From an uncultured bacterium (GTDB taxonomy: Bacteria > Hydrogenedentota > Hydrogenedentia > Hydrogenedentales > CAILVY01), in contig CALEDJ010000016.1 of assembly GCA_937951485.1 (NCBI GenBank), forward strand, positions 62,001 through 126,000: a stretch of DNA of 64,000 nt, read 5' to 3'. Within the stretch, counting starts at the first letter, position 1; every line of letters starts with the position of its first letter. Positions 42,285 to 52,518 of the stretch are shown in pieces. The notes under the pieces were generated by a model. That model was not told the DNA's origin. It saw only the letters and a list, made by a program, of their open reading frames with translations, and searched no databases. Both the position numbers and the translations under genes were made by a program.

Positions 42285-44497
42285 GCGGCATGGCCGGACC
42301 CGACGCCTCGTGGAACGACACGCCGCCGCCCCGCCCGGTGGCGCCGGACGACGCCGCACAGATGGACGTCGAGCCGATGGTCACGCTGGAGGGCACGGTC
42401 GAACGGATTGTTTATGAAAACGAGGAGACCGGGTTTTTTGTCGGGCGGCTGCTGGTGCGCGGGGTCGGCCCGGTGAGTTTCGTGGGGAATCTGATGGCGA
42501 TTTCCGAGGGGGAAACCATCCGCATCGAGGGCCGCTGGGTGGATGATAAGCGTTTTGGCCGGCAGGTGCGCGTCAACAGTTATGAGACGGTGCTGCCGAC
42601 CACCACCGAGGGAATCGAGCGCTATCTCGGCTCCGGGCTGGTCGAGGGCATTGGGCCGGTTTTCGCGCGGCGGCTGGTGGAGGCGTTCGGCGTCGAAACG
42701 CTCCGGGTGATAGACCAGGAACCGAAGCGGCTGCTGAAGGTGCCGGGCATCGGGCGCAAACGCGCCCGGCAAATCCGCGAGGCGTGGGCGTCGAAAAAGG
42801 CGCTGCAATCCATCATGATCTTCCTGCAGGGGCACGGCATCAGCACGGGGCAGGCTATCAAGATTTTCAAACAGTACGGCGATGCGGCGGTGGCCGTGAT
42901 CCGCGAGAACCCCTACCGGCTGGCGGAGGACATAGACGGCATCGCGTTCCGGGGCGCGGACAAAATCGCCGCCCGGCTCGGCATCCAGAAGGATTCGCCG
43001 GACCGGATGCGGGCGGGGCTGCTGCATGTGCTGTTCAACGCGGCGCAGGACGGGCACATGTTCCTGTCCGAAGAGGAACTGATTCCCGAAGCGGCGGCCT
43101 TGTTGGAGGTGGGGGAGGAATGCCTGAAGGAACCGCTGGCGCAGTTGGCGGCGTCGCGCGAAGTGGTGCGCGAGAACGGCGCGGTGTACGTACCGCAGTT
43201 GCACGCCGCCGAGCGCGGCATCGCCGCGCTTCTGAAGCGCCTGGTTGCGACCCCGTACGAACCGGTGTCCATCCATGTGGAAAATGCGCTGCACTGGGTG
43301 GAGAAGGTCAAGAATATCACGCTGTCGCCGGAACAGCGCGAGGCCATCGCCGTGGGCGCGACCGAAAAGGTGCTTGTGATCACCGGCGGGCCGGGCACGG
43401 GCAAGACCACGGTAATCAACAGCCTGCTGGCGGTCCTGGAAAAAAAAGGACTGTCGTTTCTGCTGGCCGCGCCGACAGGCCGCGCCGCCAAGCGCATGGA
43501 GGCCGCCACCGACCGCGAGGCCCGCACCATGCACCGCCTGCTTGAATTCAGCCCCAAGACCGGCGCGTTTGCCCGCAACGAAGACAATCCGCTGGACACC
43601 GACCTCGTGGTGATTGATGAAGTCTCGATGGTGGATGCGCCGCTGATGCACGCGCTGCTCAGGGCGATGCCGCCCTTCGCGCGGCTGGTGCTGGTCGGCG
43701 ACGTGGACCAGTTGCCCTCCGTCGGGCCGGGCAATGTGCTGTTCGATATCATCGCGAGCCGGACCGTGCCCGTGATCCGGCTGAAGACCGTGTTCCGGCA
43801 GGCGGCGCAGAGCGGCATCGTATCCAACGCCCACCGCATCAACGAGGGCAAATACCCGGAATTCAACAAAGAGGACTTCGTGCTGGTGGAACGGCGCGCG
43901 CCGGAGGCCGCGCTGGAGACCGTGCTGGAGTTGATTACGCGCCGCATCCCGGCGCGCTTCGGCCTCGACCCCGTGCGCGACATCCAGGTGCTTGCGCCCA
44001 TGCGCCGGGGCGACGCCGGCGTCATCCGGCTGAACGAGGCGATTCAGGCGGCGCTGAACCCCAACGGAAAGCCGGTGCCGCGCCGGGGCTTCCGCGAGGG
44101 CGACAAAGTGATGCAGACCAGAAACAACTATGAATTGGATGTGTACAACGGCGACACGGGGATCATCACGCTGGTGGACGAGGACGCGGGCGAACTGGAG
44201 GTGACCTTCGACGACAAGACGGTGCTTTACCGTTTTGACGAAGCCGACAATCTCGTGCTGGCCTACGCGGCGACGGTGCACAAGGCGCAGGGGTCGGAAT
44301 ATCCCGCCGTGGTGCTGCTATTCCTCCCGCAACACTACATGATGCTCCAGCGCAACGTGCTCTACACGGCCGTCACGCGGGGCAAACGGCTGGTGACGGT
44401 GGTGGGCGACCCGAAAGCGGTGGGCATGGCCGTGCGGCAATGCAGGATAGCGCGCCGCAACACCCGTCTCACCGAGCGCCTCAGAAACGAGATTTAG
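42281..44497 (+). CDS. recD2: RecD2-type ATP-dependent DNA helicase
   Basis: A 738-residue superfamily 1B 5'-3' helicase acting in DNA repair independent of RecBC. It begins with the RecD2-specific N-terminal domain (TLEGTVERIVYENEETGFFV), a helix-hairpin-helix region (GLVEGIGPVFARRLVEAFG, KVPGIGRKRARQI), then Walker A TGGPGTGKTT near residue 370, Walker B VVIDEVSMVD, VGDVDQLPSVGPG and the C-terminal motif AYAATVHKAQGSEYP with NVLYTAVTRGK. Length fits the family. The chosen ATG at 42281 overlaps the SDR stop; the open frame further upstream is inside the SDR gene. Confidence 0.93.
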   Translation: MSGMAGPDASWNDTPPPRPVAPDDAAQMDVEPMVTLEGTVERIVYENEETGFFVGRLLVRGVGPVSFVGNLMAISEGETIRIEGRWVDDKRFGRQVRVNSYETVLPTTTEGIERYLGSGLVEGIGPVFARRLVEAFGVETLRVIDQEPKRLLKVPGIGRKRARQIREAWASKKALQSIMIFLQGHGISTGQAIKIFKQYGDAAVAVIRENPYRLAEDIDGIAFRGADKIAARLGIQKDSPDRMRAGLLHVLFNAAQDGHMFLSEEELIPEAAALLEVGEECLKEPLAQLAASREVVRENGAVYVPQLHAAERGIAALLKRLVATPYEPVSIHVENALHWVEKVKNITLSPEQREAIAVGATEKVLVITGGPGTGKTTVINSLLAVLEKKGLSFLLAAPTGRAAKRMEAATDREARTMHRLLEFSPKTGAFARNEDNPLDTDLVVIDEVSMVDAPLMHALLRAMPPFARLVLVGDVDQLPSVGPGNVLFDIIASRTVPVIRLKTVFRQAAQSGIVSNAHRINEGKYPEFNKEDFVLVERRAPEAALETVLELITRRIPARFGLDPVRDIQVLAPMRRGDAGVIRLNEAIQAALNPNGKPVPRRGFREGDKVMQTRNNYELDVYNGDTGIITLVDEDAGELEVTFDDKTVLYRFDEADNLVLAYAATVHKAQGSEYPAVVLLFLPQHYMMLQRNVLYTAVTRGKRLVTVVGDPKAVGMAVRQCRIARRNTRLTERLRNEI

Positions 44498-44546
44498 CGG
44501 GCCGATTCGCGGTACAATATGGAAGGACACGGGAGAGGGAGTTGAC

Positions 44547-45062
44547 ATGCAGACGACCACGGGGAATGCGCATGGCATGGCTGACAACCTGGAATCTCAG
44601 GATCGCACCGTAAGCGCGCCCGGCGAAGGCGTGGGTGGATGGTTGTTGCTGCTGTGCATTACGCTGACCATTCTAAATCCATTTGTCGGCGCACACAATC
44701 TGCTATCGCATTACCAGCGGGCCAGCGCCGATTTCGACTATGTACAAGGACTGCAGAATTATCTGTTTGTCAACACCGGTCTGCGGCTTCTCCTGGTTAT
44801 ATTCGGCATGCATGCGGGCATCGGTTTGTGGACGGAGCGCCCGCATGCTGTGCGCACGGCCAAACGCTACCTGTTCTGTTTCCTCGGCGCGCTGGCGCTC
44901 GGCGTTGCGCTGCTTTTTGTCATGGTGGAATGGCCCGATTACGCCCGCGAAATTCTGGCCCGCGAAATAGCCAAGGAAGTGATTCCGTCTCTGGTTTTTT
45001 TTACGGTTTGCTATCTTTATCTCAGCAAATCAAAGCGTGTCAAGGCCACCTATATGGATTGA
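44547..45062 (+). CDS. DUF2569-like membrane protein
   Basis: A 171-residue protein with four hydrophobic helices (residues ~31-50, ~72-90, ~105-127 and ~140-158) preceded by a polar N-terminus. The first helix opens with GVGGWLLLLCITLTI, the GGWL entry typical of DUF2569. Function in the family is unknown. The ATG has GGGAG upstream. It lies between recD2 and the HD-GYP gene, all on the same strand, with short gaps. Confidence 0.72.
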   Translation: MQTTTGNAHGMADNLESQDRTVSAPGEGVGGWLLLLCITLTILNPFVGAHNLLSHYQRASADFDYVQGLQNYLFVNTGLRLLLVIFGMHAGIGLWTERPHAVRTAKRYLFCFLGALALGVALLFVMVEWPDYAREILAREIAKEVIPSLVFFTVCYLYLSKSKRVKATYMD

Positions 45063-45099
45063 GCGGCCATTTTTTCAGGACCATGAAAAGGAGCACCGC

Positions 45100-45858
45100 A
45101 TGATCAAGCGAATTGCCGTCCTGAATGCGGACGGCGCATTGTGCCAGGCGCTTTCAAGCGCCGCGCAAGGACGCGACGCGATTATTGTGGCGGTGCCGCC
45201 GGGGGAAACGCCGCCGCCCGGCGCTGTAATGCTGGCAACGGGGTCCGCTCCCGCCGAAACCGCGCTGAATGCGGCGCTCGCAGCGGGTGCGGAGCCGGAA
45301 GGGCTGCTGGTATTGCTGGCCGACGCTGTCGCCTGTCGCGAAGGCATCCCGGAAGGGTCTTCTGAGCGGGTGCGCTGTCATGCGTCACGTTTTGCGCGTG
45401 CACTCGGATTAAGCATGGAAGACCAATTCAGTCTGGAGCGCGCCGCCTTGCTGCGCGACATCGGGAAAATCCGCATCCCGAATGATATCCTCCTGAAAAA
45501 GAGCGTGCTGGACTATGACGAATGGACCCTGCTCCATTCCCATGCCGCGCTCGGCGCGGAACTCCTGGCGGAGCGCGGCCTGTTCTGCGATGTGCTCGAT
45601 GCGGTCCGTTACCACCACGAATGCTATGACGGCACCGGCTACCCCGAACATCTCGAAAAAGACGCTATCCCGCTGCCGGCGCGTATCATGAAGATTCTGG
45701 ATGTGTACTGCGCCATGACCAGCCCCCGCCACTACCGCCCCACCAGTTACACTCATGAAGACGCTGTCGTGCATCTGAACAACGAGCGCGGCAAGCATTT
45801 TGATCCCCGCCTTGTGGACGTATTCATTGAGGCCGGTATCGGCGTGAACGGCGATTGA
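45100..45858 (+). CDS. HD-GYP domain protein with altered HD motif
   Basis: A 252-residue protein. Residues ~1-85 resemble a divergent receiver-like domain (RIAVLNADGALCQALSSA, GLLVLLAD). Residues ~90-250 form an HD-GYP domain, a class that hydrolyses cyclic di-GMP. The first ligand His (RCHASRFARALGL), HHECYDGTGYP (Gly178-Pro182), IMKILDVYCAMTSPR and GKHFDPRLVDVF are kept, but the signature His of the HD pair is Arg119 (ALLRDIGKIRIP), leaving only Asp120. Loss of this metal ligand suggests weakened or lost hydrolysis. The ATG at 45100 has AAAGGAG upstream. Confidence 0.85.
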   Translation: MIKRIAVLNADGALCQALSSAAQGRDAIIVAVPPGETPPPGAVMLATGSAPAETALNAALAAGAEPEGLLVLLADAVACREGIPEGSSERVRCHASRFARALGLSMEDQFSLERAALLRDIGKIRIPNDILLKKSVLDYDEWTLLHSHAALGAELLAERGLFCDVLDAVRYHHECYDGTGYPEHLEKDAIPLPARIMKILDVYCAMTSPRHYRPTSYTHEDAVVHLNNERGKHFDPRLVDVFIEAGIGVNGD

Positions 45859-45868
45859 CGCGCCGCGC

Positions 45869-45885
45869 GTCCGGCCTTGCCGGAC
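45869..45885. terminator. Hairpin between convergent HD-GYP and fcl genes
   Basis: GTCCGG-ccttg-CCGGAC forms a 6-bp stem just after the HD-GYP stop, between convergent genes. No T-run on either strand, so intrinsic termination is uncertain. Confidence 0.35.
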
Positions 45886-45894
45886 ATTGCCACT

Positions 45895-46887
<993 letters not shown>

Positions 46888-46891
46888 CTAC

Positions 46892-47902
46892 TCAGTTCGA
46901 TATTCTTCCACCCGAAGATTTTTCGCGTTCGGCCAGTTTGAGGTCGGCATCAACCATGATACGGACCAGTTCCCGGAAGGTGGTTTTCGGCGTCCAGCCC
47001 AGTTGTTTTTTCGCCTTGGAAGCATCGCCGATCAGCAAATCCACCTCGGCAGGCCGATAATAACGCGGATCGATTTCCACATGGTCCTGGTAATTCAGAT
47101 CGAGGTATGAGAAGGCTTCTTCAAGAAATTCCCGGACGGAGTGGGTCTCACCCGTGGCGAGCACATAGTCGTCGGGGTGGTCCTGTTGCAACATGAGCCA
47201 CATCGCCTCGACATACTCCTTGGCATAGCCCCAGTCGCGCTTGGCATCGAGGTTCCCAAGAAAAAGTTTGTTCTGCAGGCCCAGTTTGATGCGCGTGGCG
47301 GCCCGGGTGATTTTTCGTGTGACGAAGGTTTCGCCGCGCCGCGGCGATTCGTGGTTGAAGAGGATGCCGTTGCAGGCAAACATGTCATAGGATTCGCGAT
47401 AGTTGACGGCGGCCCAATACGCGAAAACCTTCGCGGCGGCGTAGGGACTGCGCGGATAGAACGGCGTTTTTTCAGTTTGCGGCACCTCCATCACCTTGCC
47501 GAACATCTCGCTGCTGGATGCCTGGTAAAACCTGGGGCGCACGCCGCAATTGCGCACTGCTTCCAGCAGGCGTATGGCGCCCACGCCCACGATATCTGCG
47601 GTGTACTCCGGCGCGTCGAAACTCACGCGCACATGGCTTTGCGCGCCGAGATTGTAGATTTCGTCCGGCTGGATGCGGTTGATGATGCTGGTCAGGCATG
47701 AAGAGTCGGACAGGTCGCCATAAAGGAGTTGCAGCCGGCGACTGGGTTCGTGCGGGTCTTTATAGACATGGTCAATGCGACCGGTGTTGAACGAACTGGA
47801 ACGGCGAATCAGCCCGTAGACTTCGTAATCTTTGCCCAGCAGAAACTCGGCCAGATAAGACCCGTCCTGCCCCGTAATGCCGGTAATCAACGCTTTTTTC
47901 AT
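46892..47902 (-). CDS. gmd: GDP-mannose 4,6-dehydratase
   Basis: A 336-residue extended SDR enzyme making GDP-4-keto-6-deoxy-D-mannose. It shows [51 protein letters not shown], the catalytic QASSSEMFG and [12 protein letters not shown], and [18 protein letters not shown]. The ATG at 47902 overlaps the stop of the upstream glycosyltransferase gene (ATGA), so translation is coupled. It supplies the precursor used by the adjacent fcl. Confidence 0.97.
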   Translation of the reverse strand: MKKALITGITGQDGSYLAEFLLGKDYEVYGLIRRSSSFNTGRIDHVYKDPHEPSRRLQLLYGDLSDSSCLTSIINRIQPDEIYNLGAQSHVRVSFDAPEYTADIVGVGAIRLLEAVRNCGVRPRFYQASSSEMFGKVMEVPQTEKTPFYPRSPYAAAKVFAYWAAVNYRESYDMFACNGILFNHESPRRGETFVTRKITRAATRIKLGLQNKLFLGNLDAKRDWGYAKEYVEAMWLMLQQDHPDDYVLATGETHSVREFLEEAFSYLDLNYQDHVEIDPRYYRPAEVDLLIGDASKAKKQLGWTPKTTFRELVRIMVDADLKLAEREKSSGGRISN

Positions 47903-48687
47903 CGCACAGTGCTCCTTCCCAAGGTCGCTCCAGGAGGGTAGTTTTTCAGTCCAAGCAATTGACACGCCGCAAGCACAAGGAATGCGGGGTTGTTGAAAAC
48001 ATAACGCCGCCACATCCGGCGCGGCTCCACCCAGAACCGGAAAAGCCATTCCAGGCCGGACCGCTGCATCCAATTCGGCGCCTGCCGCACAAGGCCGGTG
48101 TGGAAATCAAAAGCCGCACCCACGCCCAGCATGACCGGAACGTTGACGCGGCGGAAATGGCGGCCCATCCACAGTTCCTGCTTGGGGGCGCCCAAGCCCA
48201 CCCACAAAATGTCCGCGCCGCTCTCATTGATGCGTTTGACGTCCGCTTCATCCTCTTCCGGCGTCAGGGCGCGGAATGGGGGGGAATAGCAGCCCGCCAC
48301 TTTCAAACCCGGAAACCGCGCCTGCAGGGTCTGGGCCAGTTTTTCCGGCACCCCTTCTCTTCCGCCGTACAAATAATGGGAAAACCCCTCGGCAACGCTG
48401 CGCTCGCAGACCGCCAGCATCAGGTCAGGTCCATAAACCCGTTCCCGTTGGTTGTAGCCCTGCAACTGCTGAAACCACCCCAAGGGCCTGCCGTCCGGCA
48501 CCACCATCGCAGCCTCATTGTGGATGCGCAGGTATTCCGGATTCTGCTGACACATCATGACCGTATGCACATTACTTACGCAGACGTAATGCGATTCGCC
48601 GGATTTCGCCATTTGAATCACGGCTTCCACCGCTTCCGCCATGCTGACGTGGCACACCCCCACGCCCAAGGTGTTTACCCGTTGCAC
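47899..48687 (-). CDS. WecG/TagA/CpsF-family glycosyltransferase (GT26)
   Basis: About 262 residues. The family is recognised by [55 protein letters not shown] and the late [16 protein letters not shown]. These enzymes add the second sugar (often ManNAcA or a hexose) to a lipid-linked primer on the cytoplasmic face. I prefer the GTG at 48687: AAGGAG sits eight bases before it, whereas the GTG at 48696 overlaps that ribosome site. It overlaps gmd by four bases. Confidence 0.9.
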   Translation of the reverse strand: MQRVNTLGVGVCHVSMAEAVEAVIQMAKSGESHYVCVSNVHTVMMCQQNPEYLRIHNEAAMVVPDGRPLGWFQQLQGYNQRERVYGPDLMLAVCERSVAEGFSHYLYGGREGVPEKLAQTLQARFPGLKVAGCYSPPFRALTPEEDEADVKRINESGADILWVGLGAPKQELWMGRHFRRVNVPVMLGVGAAFDFHTGLVRQAPNWMQRSGLEWLFRFWVEPRRMWRRYVFNNPAFLVLAACQLLGLKNYPPGATLGRSTVR

Positions 48688-48711
48688 CGTGTACACTCCT
48701 TCATCTATTGA

Positions 48712-49905
48712 TTATGCCTCGAAAACCTGTCCGGCAGCATTGTTTCGGATCAATTCTATGGCGCGCCCGTAGATTGCCGTCAATCGATCAAAATGCGCCC
48801 TTGCGCTGAAAAGGCGCTCGGCGCGTTCGCGCCCTGCCAGGCCCATCGCCCGGCGGCGTTGCGGGTTCCCCCACAACAGCCGCATTTTATCCGCCAAATC
48901 AGCGGCGTCTCCTGGAGCGAACAATAAACCCGCCTCATCTTCTTCCAGCAATTCCGGCAGCGCGCCATTGCGCGCGGCAATCACCGGAATGCCATGACTC
49001 ATCGCCTCGGCGGCAACCAGCCCAAAGGCTTCATGCCAGACACTGGGAACCACCACAAACGCTGCGTTTCGATAGAATTCCGCCAACCCCGCCATGTCAA
49101 GCGCCCCGGTAAATACTACATTGGACGGCGCGTCTCGTTTCAGAGTGGCTTCCAGGGGACCGACGCCGCCGATCTTCACCGGTATCTCCGGCAGCCGGGC
49201 CGCGGCCTGCAAGAAGGTTTCCACGCCCTTTTCCGCGCTCAGGCGGCCCGTGAATGCGGCGTATCGGCCCACGCCGGCATCCGCCGGCGTATCGGGCCGG
49301 GAGATCATGTTATAGAGCACTTCGATACGGTCTTCTGAGAAGCCGGCCGCCGCCAGCCGCTGCTTCACGAATTCGCTGATGGCGATATAGACCGTGACAT
49401 TCCTTTTGAACAATCCCAGCATCCTGGTGGCGGTATTGCGCAGGGCATAGGCGGCGCTCTCGAAGCGGTTCTCCCGGCAATTCCGGAGCAGGCACCAGTA
49501 TTCCCGCCCGCCCGCGCAACGCTCGCAGATGGCCCCGCGCACAAAGTGAACGCCGATGGGACAGACCAGCCGGTAGTTATGACAGGTCATCACCACGGGA
49601 ACGCCGGCGCGCCGCGCCGCGGCCGGCACGGACGGCGACAGGAGCGGGTAGAGATTGTGTGCATGGACCACATCCGGCCGGAATTGTCTGATTAATACAG
49701 CCATTTCCGCCGCCGCCGCGCGCGAGTATATGCCGCTGAAGACCGCGCCGATTTTTCCCGGCAGACTGGAAGGGATATCCGCGCTGGCCTTATCAAAAAG
49801 CCGCGCTTCCACCCCATGATCCTGCAACAACTGGAGGGTGTTTTCCACCACGGCGTCTTCGCCCCCGCGAAAGCGGTAACGATTATGCACCAGCAGGACT
49901 TTCAT
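48712..49905 (-). CDS. GT4-family glycosyltransferase
   Basis: A 397-residue GT-B enzyme. N-terminal features are HNRYRFRGGEDAVVENTL and VVHAHNLYPLLSPSV; a Cys-rich segment (CPIGVHFVRGAICERC, CLLRNC) is typical of one GT4 subgroup. The C-terminal donor site shows FTGRLSAEKGVETFL and the E-x7-E motif region WHEAFGLVAAEAMSHGIPVI. Donor sugar is unknown. It starts inside the end of the upstream GT2 gene (ATGA overlap), as expected in a tightly packed polysaccharide operon. Confidence 0.9.
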   Translation of the reverse strand: MKVLLVHNRYRFRGGEDAVVENTLQLLQDHGVEARLFDKASADIPSSLPGKIGAVFSGIYSRAAAAEMAVLIRQFRPDVVHAHNLYPLLSPSVPAAARRAGVPVVMTCHNYRLVCPIGVHFVRGAICERCAGGREYWCLLRNCRENRFESAAYALRNTATRMLGLFKRNVTVYIAISEFVKQRLAAAGFSEDRIEVLYNMISRPDTPADAGVGRYAAFTGRLSAEKGVETFLQAAARLPEIPVKIGGVGPLEATLKRDAPSNVVFTGALDMAGLAEFYRNAAFVVVPSVWHEAFGLVAAEAMSHGIPVIAARNGALPELLEEDEAGLLFAPGDAADLADKMRLLWGNPQRRRAMGLAGRERAERLFSARAHFDRLTAIYGRAIELIRNNAAGQVFEA

Positions 49906-50951
49906 GACACGCCCGCCCCCTTCCCCGCGCAGTCAGTCCTGTCGGCGTCGGCCATCTCTTTTTCCACGTGGCCAAACAGCAAGCGCTCATTGCGAAAATC
50001 CAACCGTTCAAAGAAGCGTTCCTGTGCGAACAGAGGCGGGGCCGGCATGGCCAGCGTCGTCCGCCCATAGCCCACGGCGCGCCAGATGAGGCACTTGGCG
50101 TCGGCGGCGGTGGCGGCGTCGCCGCGCAGGATCGCCGCGATGAGGCGTGGGAGATGCAGCAGTTTCGCCCGGCCGATGCGCGCCACGGCGAACGCGACCG
50201 TTCTGAGCAGGCCGTCATTGATGCGATCCCGTCTGGCGAAAATGACGCCCCAGCGCAGCGAGACCCATTTGAAGTAGGCCGGGGTCACCCGGTACGCGGG
50301 GATCATGTGTGCGACCATTGCCTTGGGCGCGGTCCAGACCGTGAAACCATGTTCGCGCGCGCGCAGAATGAAATCCGTGTCCTCTCCGCTGGACCGTGAG
50401 ATGGCCGCATTGAAATTGCCGATGGCGTCAAAAACGCGGCGCGAAATCAGCAGATTGCCCGTGGTCGGCAGTTCCTTGCCGTGCAGCGGGGCCGGCGGAC
50501 CTTCATAGAGATTCTCGCCGAGGATACTCCGGCAGACGGGACCCAGCCGCGCCAGCGCATCGGGAGACAGGGCCAGTCGGCGGGGTCCGCCGACGAGGTC
50601 GGCGTTTTTCTCCTGCGCAACATTTACAAGACATTGCAGCCATTGCGGATCGGCGATCTGGTCATCATCGAAGAAGACCACATAATCGCCCCGGGCTTCG
50701 GCGACGCCCCGGTTGCGCGCATGGGCGATGCCGCATCGGTCTTCCTGGCGGACATACCGCAGCGGCATGGCCGCATCTGCAGCCATTGCCTGCACGGTTT
50801 CGCGCGTATGATCGGTGGAGGCGTCGTCAACCACCACGATCTCGTATGAGAAACCGTCGCAGTTCTGCCGGAGCACGCTCTGCAATGCCTGCTTCAGGCT
50901 GTCTGCGCGGTTATAGGTGCATATGATGACCGCCAATCGCGGCGATGTCAT
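49902..50951 (-). CDS. GT2-family glycosyltransferase
   Basis: A 349-residue GT-A enzyme. It shows VIICTYNRADSLKQAL at the nucleotide-binding edge, VVVDDASTDHT with the first Asp, GIAHARNRGV, the metal-binding triad in VVFFDDDQIADPQWL, and GEDTDFILRAREHG as acceptor-side acidic motif. It probably adds one sugar of the repeat unit; donor unknown. It overlaps the downstream GT4 gene by four bases and follows the polymerase gene by 26 bases. Confidence 0.9.
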   Translation of the reverse strand: MTSPRLAVIICTYNRADSLKQALQSVLRQNCDGFSYEIVVVDDASTDHTRETVQAMAADAAMPLRYVRQEDRCGIAHARNRGVAEARGDYVVFFDDDQIADPQWLQCLVNVAQEKNADLVGGPRRLALSPDALARLGPVCRSILGENLYEGPPAPLHGKELPTTGNLLISRRVFDAIGNFNAAISRSSGEDTDFILRAREHGFTVWTAPKAMVAHMIPAYRVTPAYFKWVSLRWGVIFARRDRINDGLLRTVAFAVARIGRAKLLHLPRLIAAILRGDAATAADAKCLIWRAVGYGRTTLAMPAPPLFAQERFFERLDFRNERLLFGHVEKEMADADRTDCAGKGAGVS

Positions 50952-50977
50952 GGGAAAAGTCCTTCATGTCAAGCGAT

Positions 50978-52333
50978 TCAAGCCATGGATCCGGAGGGAT
51001 TTGGCGCTTTATGGGCAAGCATGCCTTTATTTTCCAATGGGTTTGCTTGCGATTCGATATGAAACGTCAGTCGCACCAACAGGATCACAAAAAAGGTCAG
51101 CATGGTGCGCTGAATGGCCACGGATTCAAGGAGTCCGTTCACGGCGCAGAAAAGCAGTATCGCGCCGAAAAAAGCATAGGCTTGATTGCCGGTAAGCCGT
51201 AACCGGATTATCGTGCGGTGAATGGCGAGCAGCAGGATAAGCAGGTACGCCACCATGGCGATGGGGCCGGACTCCAACGCAATGTCAAAATAGGCGTTGT
51301 GCGCGTGCGAGATGGGCCAGCCCTGTTCCTCGATAATTTCTGTGGATCGTTCTTCATTCCAGAACGCGCCGTAACCGAACCCCAACACGGGACGTTCCAA
51401 ATAAAATTCCCAACACTGCCGCCACAGGGCGGTGCGGCCCGTGAGGGTGCGGAACTCGCCCCGGTCGGTGCGGCCCATCTGCAGGCGTTCGCCCACGGCG
51501 GGCAGAATCATGTCGCCCAAGATCAGCACGAGCATGGCCGCCGCCGCCAGGAAAGAGGTCACAGCGACCTTCTTGCCATAGGGCTGCATCAGGCCCCATT
51601 GAAACACAAGCACAAAGACGCTGCTGGCCAGCGCTGTGCGCGAGCGCGTGAGCACGATGAAGACAAATGCCAGCGCAGCCAGAAAGAGCCAGCGCCGGCG
51701 GTTCTCCGAAGCGCCGCGCCACAACGACAATGCCGCGAAAAACATCAACGCGCAATTCACCGCCTGAATATTCGGATGCACGGTGCCGGTGAAGCGATAG
51801 CCGGGAGAGAAGGGGCGAAAATAACCGGTGGCTATTTCCAATGCCAGACCCACCACCAGATACACCGCCGGGATATATACTGCCATACGCAGGATCGTAT
51901 TCAGAGGGAGATGCCCCCCGATCCCTACCGCCCCCACGCAGATCAACGCGAACATCACGTAGCGGCGGAAACTCAAGGCGGGATCATCCGACCAGGCGAT
52001 GCTCAGTCCCGACCACAGCAGGAAGAAAATCATCAACGCGCCGAGCATGTCCAGGCGACCTTCACCGCTGCGCCGTTTTTGAATGATAAGGAAAAAACCG
52101 ATGGCGCCGAGCAACAGTCCACCCGCCTGCCGCCACGCGCGGGGCTGATACATGTGTTCTATATTGCCGAATTCCTCCAGGCTCTCGGCGGTCATCAGCA
52201 GATTGAAGAGTTCGGGGGATTTGAGGTCATGTTCGATGACAAAAAAGGCACCCAACATTAACAGGAACAGGACCCAGTGCGTGCGCCCCTGAGAGTCCTC
52301 TTCGCCCCGAGGGCTGGAATCCATCATCTGCAT
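50978..52333 (-). CDS. O-antigen ligase/polymerase-like membrane protein (Wzy type)
   Basis: A 451-residue protein with about eleven hydrophobic helices and the large periplasmic loop typical of the Wzy/WaaL superfamily. Loop motifs are FRTLTGRTALWRQCWEFY and GFGYGAFW followed by SHAHNAYFDIALESG, the conserved His-Asn signature. In a Wzx/Wzy locus it most likely polymerises repeat units on the periplasmic face. M1, M3 or M4 could be the start. The 185-base spacer upstream shows only an inverted pair CGTCGCCG/CGGCGACG and no gene. Confidence 0.88.
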   Translation of the reverse strand: MQMMDSSPRGEEDSQGRTHWVLFLLMLGAFFVIEHDLKSPELFNLLMTAESLEEFGNIEHMYQPRAWRQAGGLLLGAIGFFLIIQKRRSGEGRLDMLGALMIFFLLWSGLSIAWSDDPALSFRRYVMFALICVGAVGIGGHLPLNTILRMAVYIPAVYLVVGLALEIATGYFRPFSPGYRFTGTVHPNIQAVNCALMFFAALSLWRGASENRRRWLFLAALAFVFIVLTRSRTALASSVFVLVFQWGLMQPYGKKVAVTSFLAAAAMLVLILGDMILPAVGERLQMGRTDRGEFRTLTGRTALWRQCWEFYLERPVLGFGYGAFWNEERSTEIIEEQGWPISHAHNAYFDIALESGPIAMVAYLLILLLAIHRTIIRLRLTGNQAYAFFGAILLFCAVNGLLESVAIQRTMLTFFVILLVRLTFHIESQANPLENKGMLAHKAPNPSGSMA

Positions 52334-52518
52334 CGTCCGAACACCCTTTTCTTTGTGCGTCGCCGGTCGTCATATTCCAGCACTGCCAACTCCTTTGTTG
52401 CCATTGCGCAAGTCACGCGGCCGTCGGCGACGATTGACAGAACATGTGAAACGAATGCTTCGATAACCGGTTCCGGCTGAACCCATAGAAATTTATGAGC
52501 CTCTCCATCCGCTTTTGT

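Noticed and set aside
42017-44281. 754-codon minus-strand frame opposite recD2
   Set aside because: The plus strand carries all helicase motifs in order; the antisense frame has low-complexity His/Arg/Gln composition.
52324-52404. 26-codon frame upstream of the Wzy-like gene
   Set aside because: No ribosome site, charged composition without pattern, and it overlaps the start of the polymerase gene out of frame.
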